Of a DNA stretch of 64,000 bases, positions 35,874-44,460 are shown one piece after another. A program made the translations under genes and the position numbers. Numbering within the stretch: position 1 is the stretch's first letter; each line of letters begins with the position of its first letter. The stretch spans positions 310,001-374,000 of the forward strand of contig NZ_JAOXLP010000001.1 in NCBI RefSeq assembly GCF_025791835.1. The letters run 5' to 3'. The notes under the pieces are model-generated. The model worked only from the letters and a program-made list of their open reading frames with translations, had not been told where the DNA came from and searched no databases. Source of the DNA: Roseomonas xinghualingensis. GTDB taxonomy: Bacteria; Pseudomonadota; Alphaproteobacteria; Acetobacterales; Acetobacteraceae.

Positions 35874-36658
35874 CGCAGCGTCTTTCCAAGGGCGGCGGCG
35901 TATTGCTGGCGCAGGGTTTTGGCGAAGGCTTCGGCGGGGCCTTGCACGGTCACGCGTTCACCTAGCCGCGCGCGGTAGTGCAGCGGGAAGTCGGGGCGGC
36001 GCCAGATCGGCCAGCCCTTGCCGAGATAGCCGGTGTTGCTCTCGATGAAGACGGGTTGCACCGGGGCGCCTGCGCGGCGGGCGATGAGGGCGAAGCCCGG
36101 ATGGAAGGGGCCGATGCGGTCATCCGGGGATCGGGTGCCTTCCGGGAAGACGAGGAGGTTGGCGCCGTTGCGCAGCTCCTCGGCGGCGCGGCGGATGACG
36201 GGGAGTCCCACATCATTGGGAATGTAACCGGCCAGCAGGCCGCCGCCGAGGGCCGGATTGCGCTCCAGCCCTGCCTTCATGATGCAGACGGCATCGGGCA
36301 GGTGGGAGGCGACGAGCAGCACGTCGATCATCGAGAGATGGTTGGGCGCCACCACCACGCCGCGCGCCTGCTGCAAGGGCTCCAGGGCGGAGAGGTCAAG
36401 CCGGACGATGCCCGTTCGCTCCATGAGCCGCAGGAGGAAGCGGAAGCCGGCGCCAATGACCCGGCGGCCGAAGGGGCGGCCGGTGCGGGCCGGCAGAAGG
36501 TAGGAGAGGGGAAGAGCCAGAAGGCCCCAGCCGAGGAAGCATCCGCCCAGCACCGCCAGCACCCCATAGAAGGCCAGCGTATCCTGCAGCCAACGGGGCC
36601 GGTCAGGCGGAGGCAAGGGGAGAAGGCCCGGTGGGGCGGTTGGCTGCGGCCTTGGCAA
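35870..36658 (-). CDS. 1-acyl-sn-glycerol-3-phosphate acyltransferase-like (PlsC family)
   Basis: A membrane-associated acyltransferase of 262 residues. The catalytic motif NHLSMID is at residues 106-112, FPEGTRS near 170 is the substrate-binding block, and one or two hydrophobic segments lie near residues 28-55. It could be lysophosphatidate acyltransferase or an acyltransferase for another lipid. It is the first gene of the minus-strand run and is coupled to a GT2, a pairing also seen in aryl-polyene type lipid clusters, though no ketosynthase or ACP is present here. Confidence 0.86.
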   Translation of the reverse strand: MPRPQPTAPPGLLPLPPPDRPRWLQDTLAFYGVLAVLGGCFLGWGLLALPLSYLLPARTGRPFGRRVIGAGFRFLLRLMERTGIVRLDLSALEPLQQARGVVVAPNHLSMIDVLLVASHLPDAVCIMKAGLERNPALGGGLLAGYIPNDVGLPVIRRAAEELRNGANLLVFPEGTRSPDDRIGPFHPGFALIARRAGAPVQPVFIESNTGYLGKGWPIWRRPDFPLHYRARLGERVTVQGPAEAFAKTLRQQYAAALGKTLR

Positions 36659-37073
36659 TGCGTCCCTCTCTGGCCGGGCGGGCCGCCGCGGACCCGGTTC
36701 CGTTCCGTTTGGGCGAAGGATAGCGGGAATGCGGGGGGCGCCCTACCCCTCCAGCGGACACCGTGCGCCCAAACCGGCGCTCGCTCCTTTCGCCGCCCGC
36801 GACACACGGGAGGGGCGCCAATTCAAATTTTTTGGTGCGATTTAGTTCTGATGTGGTGGGTCAGCGGGCTTTCGGGGCCTGCGGGACCGGTCTTTTCCCC
36901 ATTCCAGGGAAGGCTGTGATTCCGGTTTCGGAAACACCATATGGTAGGTGGTGAGGCTGCTCGACACGAGATATGGTGTTTTCCGGGCCGATTCGCTGAG
37001 CCCGGACGCAAGTGGCCGCCAAGTTTATGGACGGCGGCGTGCGCCCAATCGATTCCTGCACGGAGCACGCCGA
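36659..37073. other. 415-base divergent intergenic region
   Basis: Lies between the acyltransferase gene (minus) and nrdJ (plus). It holds a locally AT-rich stretch at 36820-36850, plausible as promoter DNA for the minus-strand run, and the two NrdR-like boxes described separately. No B12 riboswitch box or conserved gene could be recognised. Confidence 0.5.
36934..36979 (+). promoter_or_regulatory. Pair of candidate NrdR boxes upstream of nrdJ
   Basis: Two 16-base sites resembling the NrdR consensus acaCwAtATaTwGtgt: acaccatatggtaggt (36934-36949, 11 of 16 matches) and acacgagatatggtgt (36964-36979, 13 of 16). Their starts are 30 bases apart, close to three helical turns, as known for paired NrdR boxes. 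They end 94 bases before the nrdJ start. NrdR represses ribonucleotide reductase genes when dATP is plentiful; the regulator gene is not in this window. Confidence 0.65.
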
Positions 37074-39506
37074 ATGGACGGCTATCACCCTCATCCCGCT
37101 GCCATGCCCGCTTTCCGGCGCGTGCGGGCCCTGCCGGGCCAGGCTTTCGGCGAGGCGCCGCTGCCAGCGCGGGCGCTGGATGAGGGCATGGGCGTGGCGG
37201 TGGGCCGCCGCACCGTTTTCCGCCCCGGCGACATGGAGGATTTCGGCCGCGTGGCGGATCGGGTGGCAGCGGGCAATATGGGCCTCTCCCCGGTGTCGGA
37301 TGAGGCGGAGCAGGCGCGGCTGCGCAATGCCATCGCGACGGGGGCGTTGCTGACCTCCGGCCGCCACCTGCAGCATGGCGATGCCGGCCAGGTGTCGCGG
37401 AACATGGAGGTGTTCACCAACTGCGCGACGGCGATCGCCTCCTTCGCCGAGTTCTACCTGCTGCTGAACGGCTCCGGCGTCGGCCGGGCCTATGACGACG
37501 AACTGTCCCTGGTGGATTGGGGCCAGGCGCCGGAGCTGCTGCTGTATCTGGACCCGGCCCATGCGGATTACCCGCGCGGGCGCGATGGTCTGCGCCGCTT
37601 CGGGATCGAGATGGGCATCCTGCCCTGGGGCACGGACGAGGCGGGCTTCGACGAGGCCGCCGAGGCGCGGGTGCGCGACTTCCTGGCGACGGAGCTGCTG
37701 GCGGATCTCTCCGCCGCGCCGGCCGGGACGGTGATGCACTGCGTGGATGACAGCCGCGAGGGCTGGGCAAAGGCGGTGGAGCAGCTGGAATCCATGGCTT
37801 TCGAGGAGGCCCGGGACAAGGTGCTGGTGGTGGATCTCTCCGCCATCCGTCCCTCCGGCAGCCCGATCAAGGGGATGCAGGGGCGGCCCTCCTCCGGCCC
37901 GGTTTCGCTGCTGCGCGGGCTGATGAACATCCGCCGCCATGTGCTGGTGCCGGCGCGGGAGCGCGATCCGGCGGGCGAGGCGATGCAGCCCTGGGAGCAG
38001 GCGTTGCTGGTGGACCACTACCTGTCCGTGGAGGTGCAGGTGGGCGGAGCGCGCCGCGCGGCGCGCATGGCGACCAAGTCCTGGCGCGATCCGGGCGTGA
38101 TGCGCTTCATCCGCGCCAAGTCCGAGGGCGGGCTGTGGACGGCGAACAACTCCGTCATGGTCGATGCCGAGTTCTGGTCGCGGGTGCGCGCGCCGGAATC
38201 CGCCGCCGATGCGTTGACGGCCCATGCCAAGGCGGTCTTCGCCGAGGTGACGCGCTGCGCCTACATCAATGGCGAACCCGGCTTCATCAATGGCGACCGG
38301 CTGGAGGACCAGCGCACCGGCAGCGCCTGGGAGAAGCCGGTGCATGACGATGGCCGCGACTTCCGCAGCGAGCGGTACCAGGTGGACCATGCGGCGGGGC
38401 TGCTGGCCGAGGCGTCGCGGCGTGCCTCCTCCGCGCGCTTCCCGGTGACGACCAATCCCTGCGGCGAGATCACGCTGCATGTGACAGGCGGCTATTGCGT
38501 GATCGCCGATTTCGCGCCGCTGCTGGCCTGCCCGGTGGAGCTGGAGAGCTTCGCGCCGGGCGCGGTGCCCGGCGATGTGGCGGCGCTGTGGGATGCTCGG
38601 GTCGAGGACAGCGTGCGCCTGGGCGTGCGCTTCCTGATCCGGGCGAACCGGATGGATGCGCTCTACGGCGAGGAGGTCGCGCGCACCAACCGGATCGGCA
38701 TCGGCCCGACCGGGCTGCATGAATGGGCCTGGATGCGCTTCGGCCTGGGCTTCCACGACCTGCTGGATGAAGGGAAGTCCGGCGCCTTCTGGGCGGCGCT
38801 GGACCGGCTCTCTGCAGCGGCGAAGGAGGAGGCGGATGCCTATTCCGCGAGCCTCGGCATGGCGCGCCCGGTGACGGTGACGACGGTGAAGCCCGCCGGC
38901 ACCACCAGCAAGCTGTTCGGCCTGACCGAGGGCGCGCATCTGCCCGCGCGGCGGCAGTATCTGCGCTGGGTGCAGTTCAAGGGCGGCAAGGACGAGCAGA
39001 CCGGACAGTGGCTGGCGGATTCCGATCCGCTGCTGGCCGAGTATGAGGCGCGTGGCTATCCCATCCGCACGCTGCGGAGCTTCCCCGGCATGAGCATCGT
39101 GGGCTTCCCCACCGTGCCGCTGGCACTGCGCCTCGGGCTGGGCTCGAAGCTGGTGACGGCGCCGGAAGCGAGCCCCGGTGAGCAATATGCCTGGCTGCGC
39201 CTGCTGGAGCGGCATTGGATTGGCGAGGCCCAGGGCAACCAGGTGAGCTACACGCTGAAGGTCTTCACCGACCGGGTGGACCTGGAATCCTTCCGCGCCA
39301 TCATGCGGGAGGAGCAGCCGCGGGTGCGCTGCTGCTCCGTGCTGCCGAGCCGGCCGGATTCGGAACTGGGCTACGAGTACCTGCCGGAGGAGGAGGTTTC
39401 CGCCGGCAAGTTCGCCGCCATCGTGGAAGCGATCCGCGACGGGGCGATGCAGGAGGCGGTGGACTGGGCGCATCTGCAATGCGCCAGCGGTGTCTGCCCC
39501 ATCTGA
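37074..39506 (+). CDS. nrdJ: Adenosylcobalamin-dependent ribonucleotide reductase, class II
   Basis: Makes deoxyribonucleotides using a B12-generated thiyl radical, without oxygen. 810 residues from ATG 37074, which has GGAG 8 bases upstream; the open frame runs back to 36948 but lacks support there. First active-site Cys117 is in FTNCATAIASFAEF. The second Cys and radical site are in NPCGEITL (Cys463). The C-terminal shuttle pair is Cys803 and Cys808 in CASGVCPI. The size and layout fit the monomeric triphosphate-reductase (RTPR-like) group rather than the long NrdJ. Confidence 0.92.
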   Translation: MDGYHPHPAAMPAFRRVRALPGQAFGEAPLPARALDEGMGVAVGRRTVFRPGDMEDFGRVADRVAAGNMGLSPVSDEAEQARLRNAIATGALLTSGRHLQHGDAGQVSRNMEVFTNCATAIASFAEFYLLLNGSGVGRAYDDELSLVDWGQAPELLLYLDPAHADYPRGRDGLRRFGIEMGILPWGTDEAGFDEAAEARVRDFLATELLADLSAAPAGTVMHCVDDSREGWAKAVEQLESMAFEEARDKVLVVDLSAIRPSGSPIKGMQGRPSSGPVSLLRGLMNIRRHVLVPARERDPAGEAMQPWEQALLVDHYLSVEVQVGGARRAARMATKSWRDPGVMRFIRAKSEGGLWTANNSVMVDAEFWSRVRAPESAADALTAHAKAVFAEVTRCAYINGEPGFINGDRLEDQRTGSAWEKPVHDDGRDFRSERYQVDHAAGLLAEASRRASSARFPVTTNPCGEITLHVTGGYCVIADFAPLLACPVELESFAPGAVPGDVAALWDARVEDSVRLGVRFLIRANRMDALYGEEVARTNRIGIGPTGLHEWAWMRFGLGFHDLLDEGKSGAFWAALDRLSAAAKEEADAYSASLGMARPVTVTTVKPAGTTSKLFGLTEGAHLPARRQYLRWVQFKGGKDEQTGQWLADSDPLLAEYEARGYPIRTLRSFPGMSIVGFPTVPLALRLGLGSKLVTAPEASPGEQYAWLRLLERHWIGEAQGNQVSYTLKVFTDRVDLESFRAIMREEQPRVRCCSVLPSRPDSELGYEYLPEEEVSAGKFAAIVEAIRDGAMQEAVDWAHLQCASGVCPI

Positions 39507-39514
39507 GTGAAGAA

Positions 39515-39550
39515 GCCGGGGAGAGGGAATTCCATCTCCCCGGCCTTTCC
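39515..39550 (+). terminator. Rho-independent terminator of nrdJ
   Basis: A perfect 10-bp stem (39515-39524 with 39535-39544), a 10-base loop, then a CTTTCCT run, starting 9 bases after the nrdJ stop. Confidence 0.8.
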
Positions 39551-39591
39551 TCGGCTGTCCGCATGATCGGGGCGGGCCTACATGGCGCCCC

Positions 39592-41459
39592 ATGCCTTTC
39601 CATCGCTTCGAAACCTTCATCGACCCCGTCGCCCCGCCCGGGGCGCCGGCGGCGAAGTGGTTCGGGGTGCCGGTGCCGGAAGGGGCGCCGCCGCAAAGCC
39701 TGACCGGCTTCTACTGGCATTTCGTGCGGCAGGCCTGGCCGTTGGTGCTGGCTCTTTTCGTCACCGGCTTCGCCGTGGCGGTGCTGGACAGCCTGATCCC
39801 GGTGTTCATCGGGCGGCTGGTTGCGCTGCTGGGGGAGCATGGGCCGGAGACGCTCTGGGCAGAGGCCGGGGGAAGCCTGCTGCTGATGGGCGCGGTGATG
39901 CTGCTGCTGCGGCCGGCGGCGGTGCTGGCGCAAAACCTGGTGACAAGCCAGGGCATCAATCCGGCCTTCACCAGCCTGATCCGCTGGCAGGCGCACCGGG
40001 TGGTCTCGCGCCAGGGCTGGGCCTTCTTTCAGGAGGATTTCGCGGGGCGGATCGCCAACCGGGTGATGCAGGCGGGGCCCGCGCTGCGGGAATCCGTCGT
40101 CCAGGCCGTGACGGCGATCTGGTACATCCTCGTCTATGGGGCGAGCGCCCTGGTCTGGCTGGGCAGCGCCGATTGGCGGCTGACCCTGCCGGGCTGGCCT
40201 GGTTCATGGCCTATGCGGCGCTGCTGCGCTTCGTGGTGCCACGCATGCGGGACCGTTCCCGCGCGGCGTCCGAGCAGCGGAGCCTGCTGACCGGGCGGAT
40301 CGTGGATGCCTATACGAACATCCTGTCCATCAAGCTTTTCGCGCGCGCGGAGCAGGAGGATGGCTTCGTGCAGGAGGGCGTGCGGGGGCTGACCTCGGCC
40401 TTCCAGCAGCAGGCCCGCATGGTGACGCTGAATGCGGTGCTACTTTCCTCGTTGAACGCGGTGCTGCTGGTGGGGATGGCCTCGGTGGCCATCGGGTTGT
40501 GGATGCGGGGCGAGGTGGGGGTGGCGGCCGTGGCCACCGCGGTGCCCATGGCCTGGCAGATCGCCAACATGTCCGGCTGGGTCGCCTTCAACGTGGCCGG
40601 GATCTTCGAGAATATCGGCGTGGTGCAGGAGGCGATGCGGAGCATTGCCGTGGACCCGACCGAGCCCGATCCGCCGGGCGCGAAGCCGCTGGTCGTGACG
40701 CGGGGCGCCATCCGTTTCGAGAGGGTGCGCTTCGGCTATGGCCGCCAGGGTGGCGCCGTGCTCGATGGCTTCGATCTGGATGTGAAGCCCGGGGAACGGG
40801 TGGGGCTGGTCGGGCAGTCCGGAGCCGGCAAGACCACGGCGGTGAACCTGCTGCTGCGCTTCTTCCAGCCCGAATCGGGGCGGATCACCATCGATGGCCA
40901 GGACATCGCCGGGGTGACGCAGGAGAGCCTGCGGGCGGCCATCGGGCTGGTGACGCAGGACACGGCGCTGCTGCACCGTTCCATCAAGGACAACATCCGC
41001 TTCGGGCGGCCGGAGGCGTCCGACGCCGAGGTGGAGGAGGCCGCGCGGCGTGCCGAGGCGGCGGACTTCATCGGGACACTGTCCGACTGGCGGGGACGCC
41101 GTGGCTATGACGCCCATGCGGGGGAGCGGGGAGTGAAGCTCTCGGGCGGGCAGCGGCAGCGGGTGGCGATCGCCCGGGTGCTGCTGAAGGACGCCCCCAT
41201 CCTTGTGCTGGACGAGGCGACCAGCGCCCTCGACTCGGAGGTTGAGGCAGCGATCCAGGAACAGCTTTCGGCCCTGATGGCGGGCAAGACGGTGATTGCC
41301 ATTGCCCACCGGCTCTCCACCATCGCCACACTGGACCGGCTGGTGGTGCTGGAGGAGGGGCGGGTGGTGGAAAGCGGGACCCATGCCGGGCTACTGGCGA
41401 GGGGAGGAGCCTATGCCAGGCTCTGGGCACGGCAATCCGGAGGCTTTATCGGCGTGTGA
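39592..41459 (+). pseudogene. ABC exporter broken by a one-base frameshift
   Basis: A fused membrane-ATPase exporter (MsbA/HlyB type). The first part, from ATG 39592, reads about 200 residues of membrane domain. At about 40191 (a run of three G after ccc tgcc) the coding frame moves by one base, and the remaining 420 residues continue in the other frame: AWFMAYAALLRFVVPRMR, then Walker A GQSGAGKTT, signature LSGGQRQRVAIARV and Walker B ILVLDEATSALDSE. Restoring one base, for example a fourth G, gives the expected P-G-L-A-W-F join. It is either a recent null mutation or a sequencing error; each half has normal codon use. Confidence 0.85.
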
Positions 41460-41562
41460 CGGGCACCGGCGGGGGAGCTTGCGCGTTCCATCGCTGGGTC
41501 GGAATGGATGCAACATCGGCCCGGAAGCGGATGTTGGGCGCGTGTTGCGGTGCCGCACGCGC

Positions 41563-41591
41563 TTGACACCACATGGACGCCAATTTAGGGA
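41563..41591 (+). promoter_or_regulatory. Possible sigma-70 promoter of the atp F0 operon
   Basis: A TTGACA at 41563-41568 is a full -35 match. A weak -10-like element (ttaggg) is about 17 bases further on. It lies some 60 bases before the atpI start in a region without genes. Confidence 0.4.
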
Positions 41592-41627
41592 CCCCCTGCC
41601 TTCCGGGGGTAACCGCGGGAGAGCGAA

Positions 41628-41924
41628 GTGGAACACCGGGACGGCTTCGACGATCGACTGCGGCAGGCCAGGAACCGACAGGGCCTGGATCCGGACCCCG
41701 CCAAGGGGAAGGGCAGCCTGCCGACAGGACCGTGGGGAATAGGCTTCCGCGCGGGGGTTGAAGTGGTATCGGCGCTCGTCGTGGGCGTGGCGCTCGGCTT
41801 TGGGCTGGATCGCTGGCTCGGGACGTTCCCCTGGCTCTTCCTCGTTTTCTTCGTGGTGGGTGGCGCCGCAGGGGTGCTGAACATCTATCGGCTGTTCAAT
41901 CCCCGACCCGGCGCCCGACCGTAG
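41628..41924 (+). CDS. atpI: ATP synthase AtpI-like assembly protein
   Basis: A 98-residue membrane protein of the AtpI/AtpZ type with two helices (VVSALVVGVALGFGLDRWLG and WLFLVFFVVGGAAGVLNIYRLF). It may help c-ring assembly or Mg transport. Start GTG at 41628 after purine-rich gggagagcgaa. First gene of the F0 operon. Confidence 0.88.
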   Translation: MEHRDGFDDRLRQARNRQGLDPDPAKGKGSLPTGPWGIGFRAGVEVVSALVVGVALGFGLDRWLGTFPWLFLVFFVVGGAAGVLNIYRLFNPRPGARP

Positions 41925-41954
41925 AGACCCGATTGGGAAATCAAGGACCGACCA

Positions 41955-42710
41955 GTGGCCGCCGAAGGCAAGACGATCGACGCGCTGAGCCAGTTCGAGC
42001 TGATCCCGGTCCTGGGCCCGGTCGGCCGGGCTGTCGGCTTCTCCCAGTCCAACGCGCATATGCTGCTGGCGGTGGGGCTCGTGTCCCTCCTGATGCTGGC
42101 CGGCATCCGCAAGCGCGCGCTGGTTCCCGGCCGGCTCCAGGCGGCCTCCGAGATGTTCTACGAGTTCATCGAGAAGCTCGTGACCGGGCAGGTAGGGCAT
42201 GAGGGACGGAAGTATTTCCCCTTCGTGTTCGCGCTGTTCATGTTTGTGCTGTTCGGCAACCTGATCGGCCTGCTGCCCTACGCCTTCACCTACACCAGCC
42301 ATATCGCGGTGACGCTCGGCCTTGCCGCCACCGTGTTCTTCCTGACGACAATCGTGGCGCTGGCGCTGCACGGGAAGAAGTTTTTCGGCTACTTCTTCCC
42401 TGAAGGTGCGCCGCTCTGGCTCGCGCCCATCATCGTGCCGGTGGAGCTGGTGTCCTACCTCTCCCGTCCGGTCAGCCTTTCCGTGCGTCTCTTTGCCAAC
42501 ATGGTGGCGGGCCACGTGCTGCTGAAGGTCTTCGCGACCTTCGTTGTCCTCCTCGGCGGTTTGGGCATGATCGGGCCGGTGGCCGCGCTCCTGCCGCTTT
42601 CCGTCAACGTGCTGCTCGTCGGGTTCGAGATCCTGGTGGCCTTCCTGCAGGCCTATGTGTTCGCGATCCTGACCTGCATCTACCTGCACGACGCGGTGCA
42701 CCTGCACTAA
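41955..42710 (+). CDS. atpB: F0 ATP synthase subunit a
   Basis: The proton-channel subunit, 251 residues. Several membrane helices are visible; the conserved Arg of the half-channel lies in the helix with [25 protein letters not shown] precedes the GTG at 41955. It works with the c-ring encoded just downstream. Confidence 0.96.
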   Translation: MAAEGKTIDALSQFELIPVLGPVGRAVGFSQSNAHMLLAVGLVSLLMLAGIRKRALVPGRLQAASEMFYEFIEKLVTGQVGHEGRKYFPFVFALFMFVLFGNLIGLLPYAFTYTSHIAVTLGLAATVFFLTTIVALALHGKKFFGYFFPEGAPLWLAPIIVPVELVSYLSRPVSLSVRLFANMVAGHVLLKVFATFVVLLGGLGMIGPVAALLPLSVNVLLVGFEILVAFLQAYVFAILTCIYLHDAVHLH

Positions 42711-42757
42711 ACCGCGCCGGCAACCACCCCAACCGCTCAACAAGGAAGAGTCCTCCG

Positions 42758-42997
42758 ATGAACGATCCTGCCGCCTATCTTGGCGCCTTCAAGGCGCTCG
42801 GCGCCGGCATCGCCGTCTTCGCGCTGTTTGGCGTGGGTCTCGCGCTCGGCAACATCTTCTCGACGCTGATCTCGTCGGTTGCCCGCAACCCGTCGGCGCG
42901 CGACACCGTGTTCCCGATCGGCATTCTCGGCTTCGCCCTGACGGAAGCCGTTGCGCTCTTCGCGCTGCTGATCGCCTTCCTGATCCTCTTCGCCTGA
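42758..42997 (+). CDS. atpE: F0 ATP synthase subunit c
   Basis: The ring-forming proteolipid, 79 residues with two membrane helices. The proton-binding carboxylate is Glu in the outer helix segment [15 protein letters not shown] strong AAGGAAGAG ribosome site lies before the ATG. The Gly-rich inner-helix motif is degenerate (GVGLALG). Confidence 0.97.
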   Translation: MNDPAAYLGAFKALGAGIAVFALFGVGLALGNIFSTLISSVARNPSARDTVFPIGILGFALTEAVALFALLIAFLILFA

Positions 42998-43052
42998 TCG
43001 GGGCCGCGGCGCGGCCGGGGGACCTCCCGGCCATCCGCCGCGGGACGGAGAC

Positions 43053-43811
43053 ATGATGACCCGCCTCCTGCATGCGACGGCGCTGGCGCTCCTGCTTTCA
43101 CAGAGCCCGGTTGCCCTGGCCCAGCAAGTCACGGCCCCCGCGCCCACCGGCTCGGTGCAGACCACCGGACCCCTGCCAGGCCAGCAGGGGCTGAGCGCCC
43201 CGGTGCAGGCGGATAGTGACCGTCAGCGCGCGGTTTACGAGGCGGAACGGACAGCGGCCGAGTATGAAGCCGCCGCCCGTTCCGACGCCGATGCCGGCGG
43301 CATGCCGCAGCTCGATTTCAGCAACCCCCTGATGATCTCTCAGGTGGTCTGGCTGTTCGTCATCTTCGGCGCGCTGGTCTTCCTTTGCTACCACTACCTG
43401 CTGCCGCCGGTGGCGGCGGTGCTGGAGGACCGCCGGGCCCGCATCGCGGCCGACCTGGACGCGGCGCGTGACGCCCGCGCCGAGGCCGAGGCCGCCGAGG
43501 CTGGCCGCCGCGACAGCACGGCCCGCGCCCGCGCCGAGGCCCAGGCCTCGATCGCCGCCGCGACCCAGGCTGCCCAGGCCGAATCCGCAGCCCGCGCCGA
43601 GGCGCTGGCCGCGCGGCTGAACAAGCAGATCGCCGAGGCGGAGTCCCGCATCGGCGCCGCCCGCGACACCGCCATGGGCGCGCTGCGCGAGGTTGCCACC
43701 GACGCCACCGAAGCCATGGTCCAGCGCCTGGCCGGCGTGTCGGACAAGGCGGCCGTCGCTGCCGCCGTGCAGCGCGAGCTCGCGGCCCGCAACCTGAAGC
43801 CGGCCGGCTGA
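43053..43811 (+). CDS. atpF': F0 ATP synthase subunit b' with N-terminal extension
   Basis: The peripheral-stalk subunit b', 252 residues. Its membrane helix is at about residues 96-118 (ISQVVWLFVIFGALVFLCYHY) and a long Ala/Glu-rich coiled coil follows. Usual b' proteins start near MPQLDFSNPLMIS, which is Met84 here. The 83 residues before it begin with a convincing signal peptide (RLLHATALALLLSQSPVALAQQ), so the product may have an extra periplasmic N-terminus, or translation may start at Met84 (43302). Followed 13 bases later by atpF. Confidence 0.85.
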   Translation: MMTRLLHATALALLLSQSPVALAQQVTAPAPTGSVQTTGPLPGQQGLSAPVQADSDRQRAVYEAERTAAEYEAAARSDADAGGMPQLDFSNPLMISQVVWLFVIFGALVFLCYHYLLPPVAAVLEDRRARIAADLDAARDARAEAEAAEAGRRDSTARARAEAQASIAAATQAAQAESAARAEALAARLNKQIAEAESRIGAARDTAMGALREVATDATEAMVQRLAGVSDKAAVAAAVQRELAARNLKPAG

Positions 43812-43824
43812 GAGGGGGCACGCC

Positions 43825-44331
43825 ATGCACCATTACGAGCATTTCTGGCTGGACCCGAAGTTCTGGGTCGCCGTCTCCTTCATCCTGTTCGTCGTCCTGC
43901 TGGGGCGGATGATCTGGTCGAAGCTGGCGGCGATGCTGGATGCGCGCGGCGACGAGGTCCGCGCCCAGCTGGCCGAGGCGACCCGGCTGCGCGAAGAGGC
44001 CGAGGTCCTGCGCAAGCAGGCCGAGGCCGAGCGGGCCGAGGCCGTGCAGGAGGCCGAGGCGATGATCGCCCGTGCCCGCGGTGAGGCCGAGCGCGTGGCA
44101 ACGGCCGCCGCGGCCGAGGCCGAGGCGAATGCCGCCCGCCGCGAGCGGATGGCGATGGACCGCATCGCGGCCGCCGAGAGCAGCGCCCTGGCCGAGGTCC
44201 GCCAGGCTGCGGCCGAGATCGCGGCCAATGCGGCCCGCTCCGTCATCGCGGAGAAGCTGACGCCCGAGGGGGATGCGGCCATGATCGACAAGGCGGTCGC
44301 CGACCTGCCCCGCGCGCTGCGCGCCGCCTGA
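43825..44331 (+). CDS. atpF: F0 ATP synthase subunit b
   Basis: Peripheral-stalk subunit b, 168 residues. One membrane helix (FWVAVSFILFVVLLGRMIW) followed by a long charged coiled coil rich in Ala and Glu. It ends the F0 operon; the F1 genes are not in this window, the normal split in alphaproteobacteria. Confidence 0.95.
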   Translation: MHHYEHFWLDPKFWVAVSFILFVVLLGRMIWSKLAAMLDARGDEVRAQLAEATRLREEAEVLRKQAEAERAEAVQEAEAMIARARGEAERVATAAAAEAEANAARRERMAMDRIAAAESSALAEVRQAAAEIAANAARSVIAEKLTPEGDAAMIDKAVADLPRALRAA

Positions 44332-44381
44332 TCTCCGCGGCCTCCGGGCACGGAGCCGGCCTGAAACAGCTGGACTGAATC

Positions 44382-44406
44382 ACGGGGGCCTCGCGGCCCC
44401 CGTTTT
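44382..44406 (+). terminator. Rho-independent terminator of the atp F0 operon
   Basis: A 9-bp stem (44382-44390 with 44395-44403), a 4-base loop and a four-T tail, 50 bases after the atpF stop. Confidence 0.85.
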
Positions 44407-44460
44407 CATTTCGGTGGGACCCGCCTAGCCTTCCCGCAGAATCCAAGCGGGAGACTTCCG

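Noticed and set aside
35115..36658. Aryl polyene gene cluster
   Set aside because: The acyltransferase-GT2 pair and nearby halogenase-like gene fit only partly; ketosynthase, dehydratase and acyl carrier genes are absent.
36659..37073. Cobalamin riboswitch upstream of the B12-dependent reductase
   Set aside because: No B12-box core or the required long multi-stem layout could be found; the NrdR-like boxes explain the region better.
36861..39620. Long minus-strand open frame of 919 codons opposite nrdJ
   Set aside because: High-GC shadow frame rich in His, Arg and Gly with no recognisable domain; nrdJ on the plus strand is certain.
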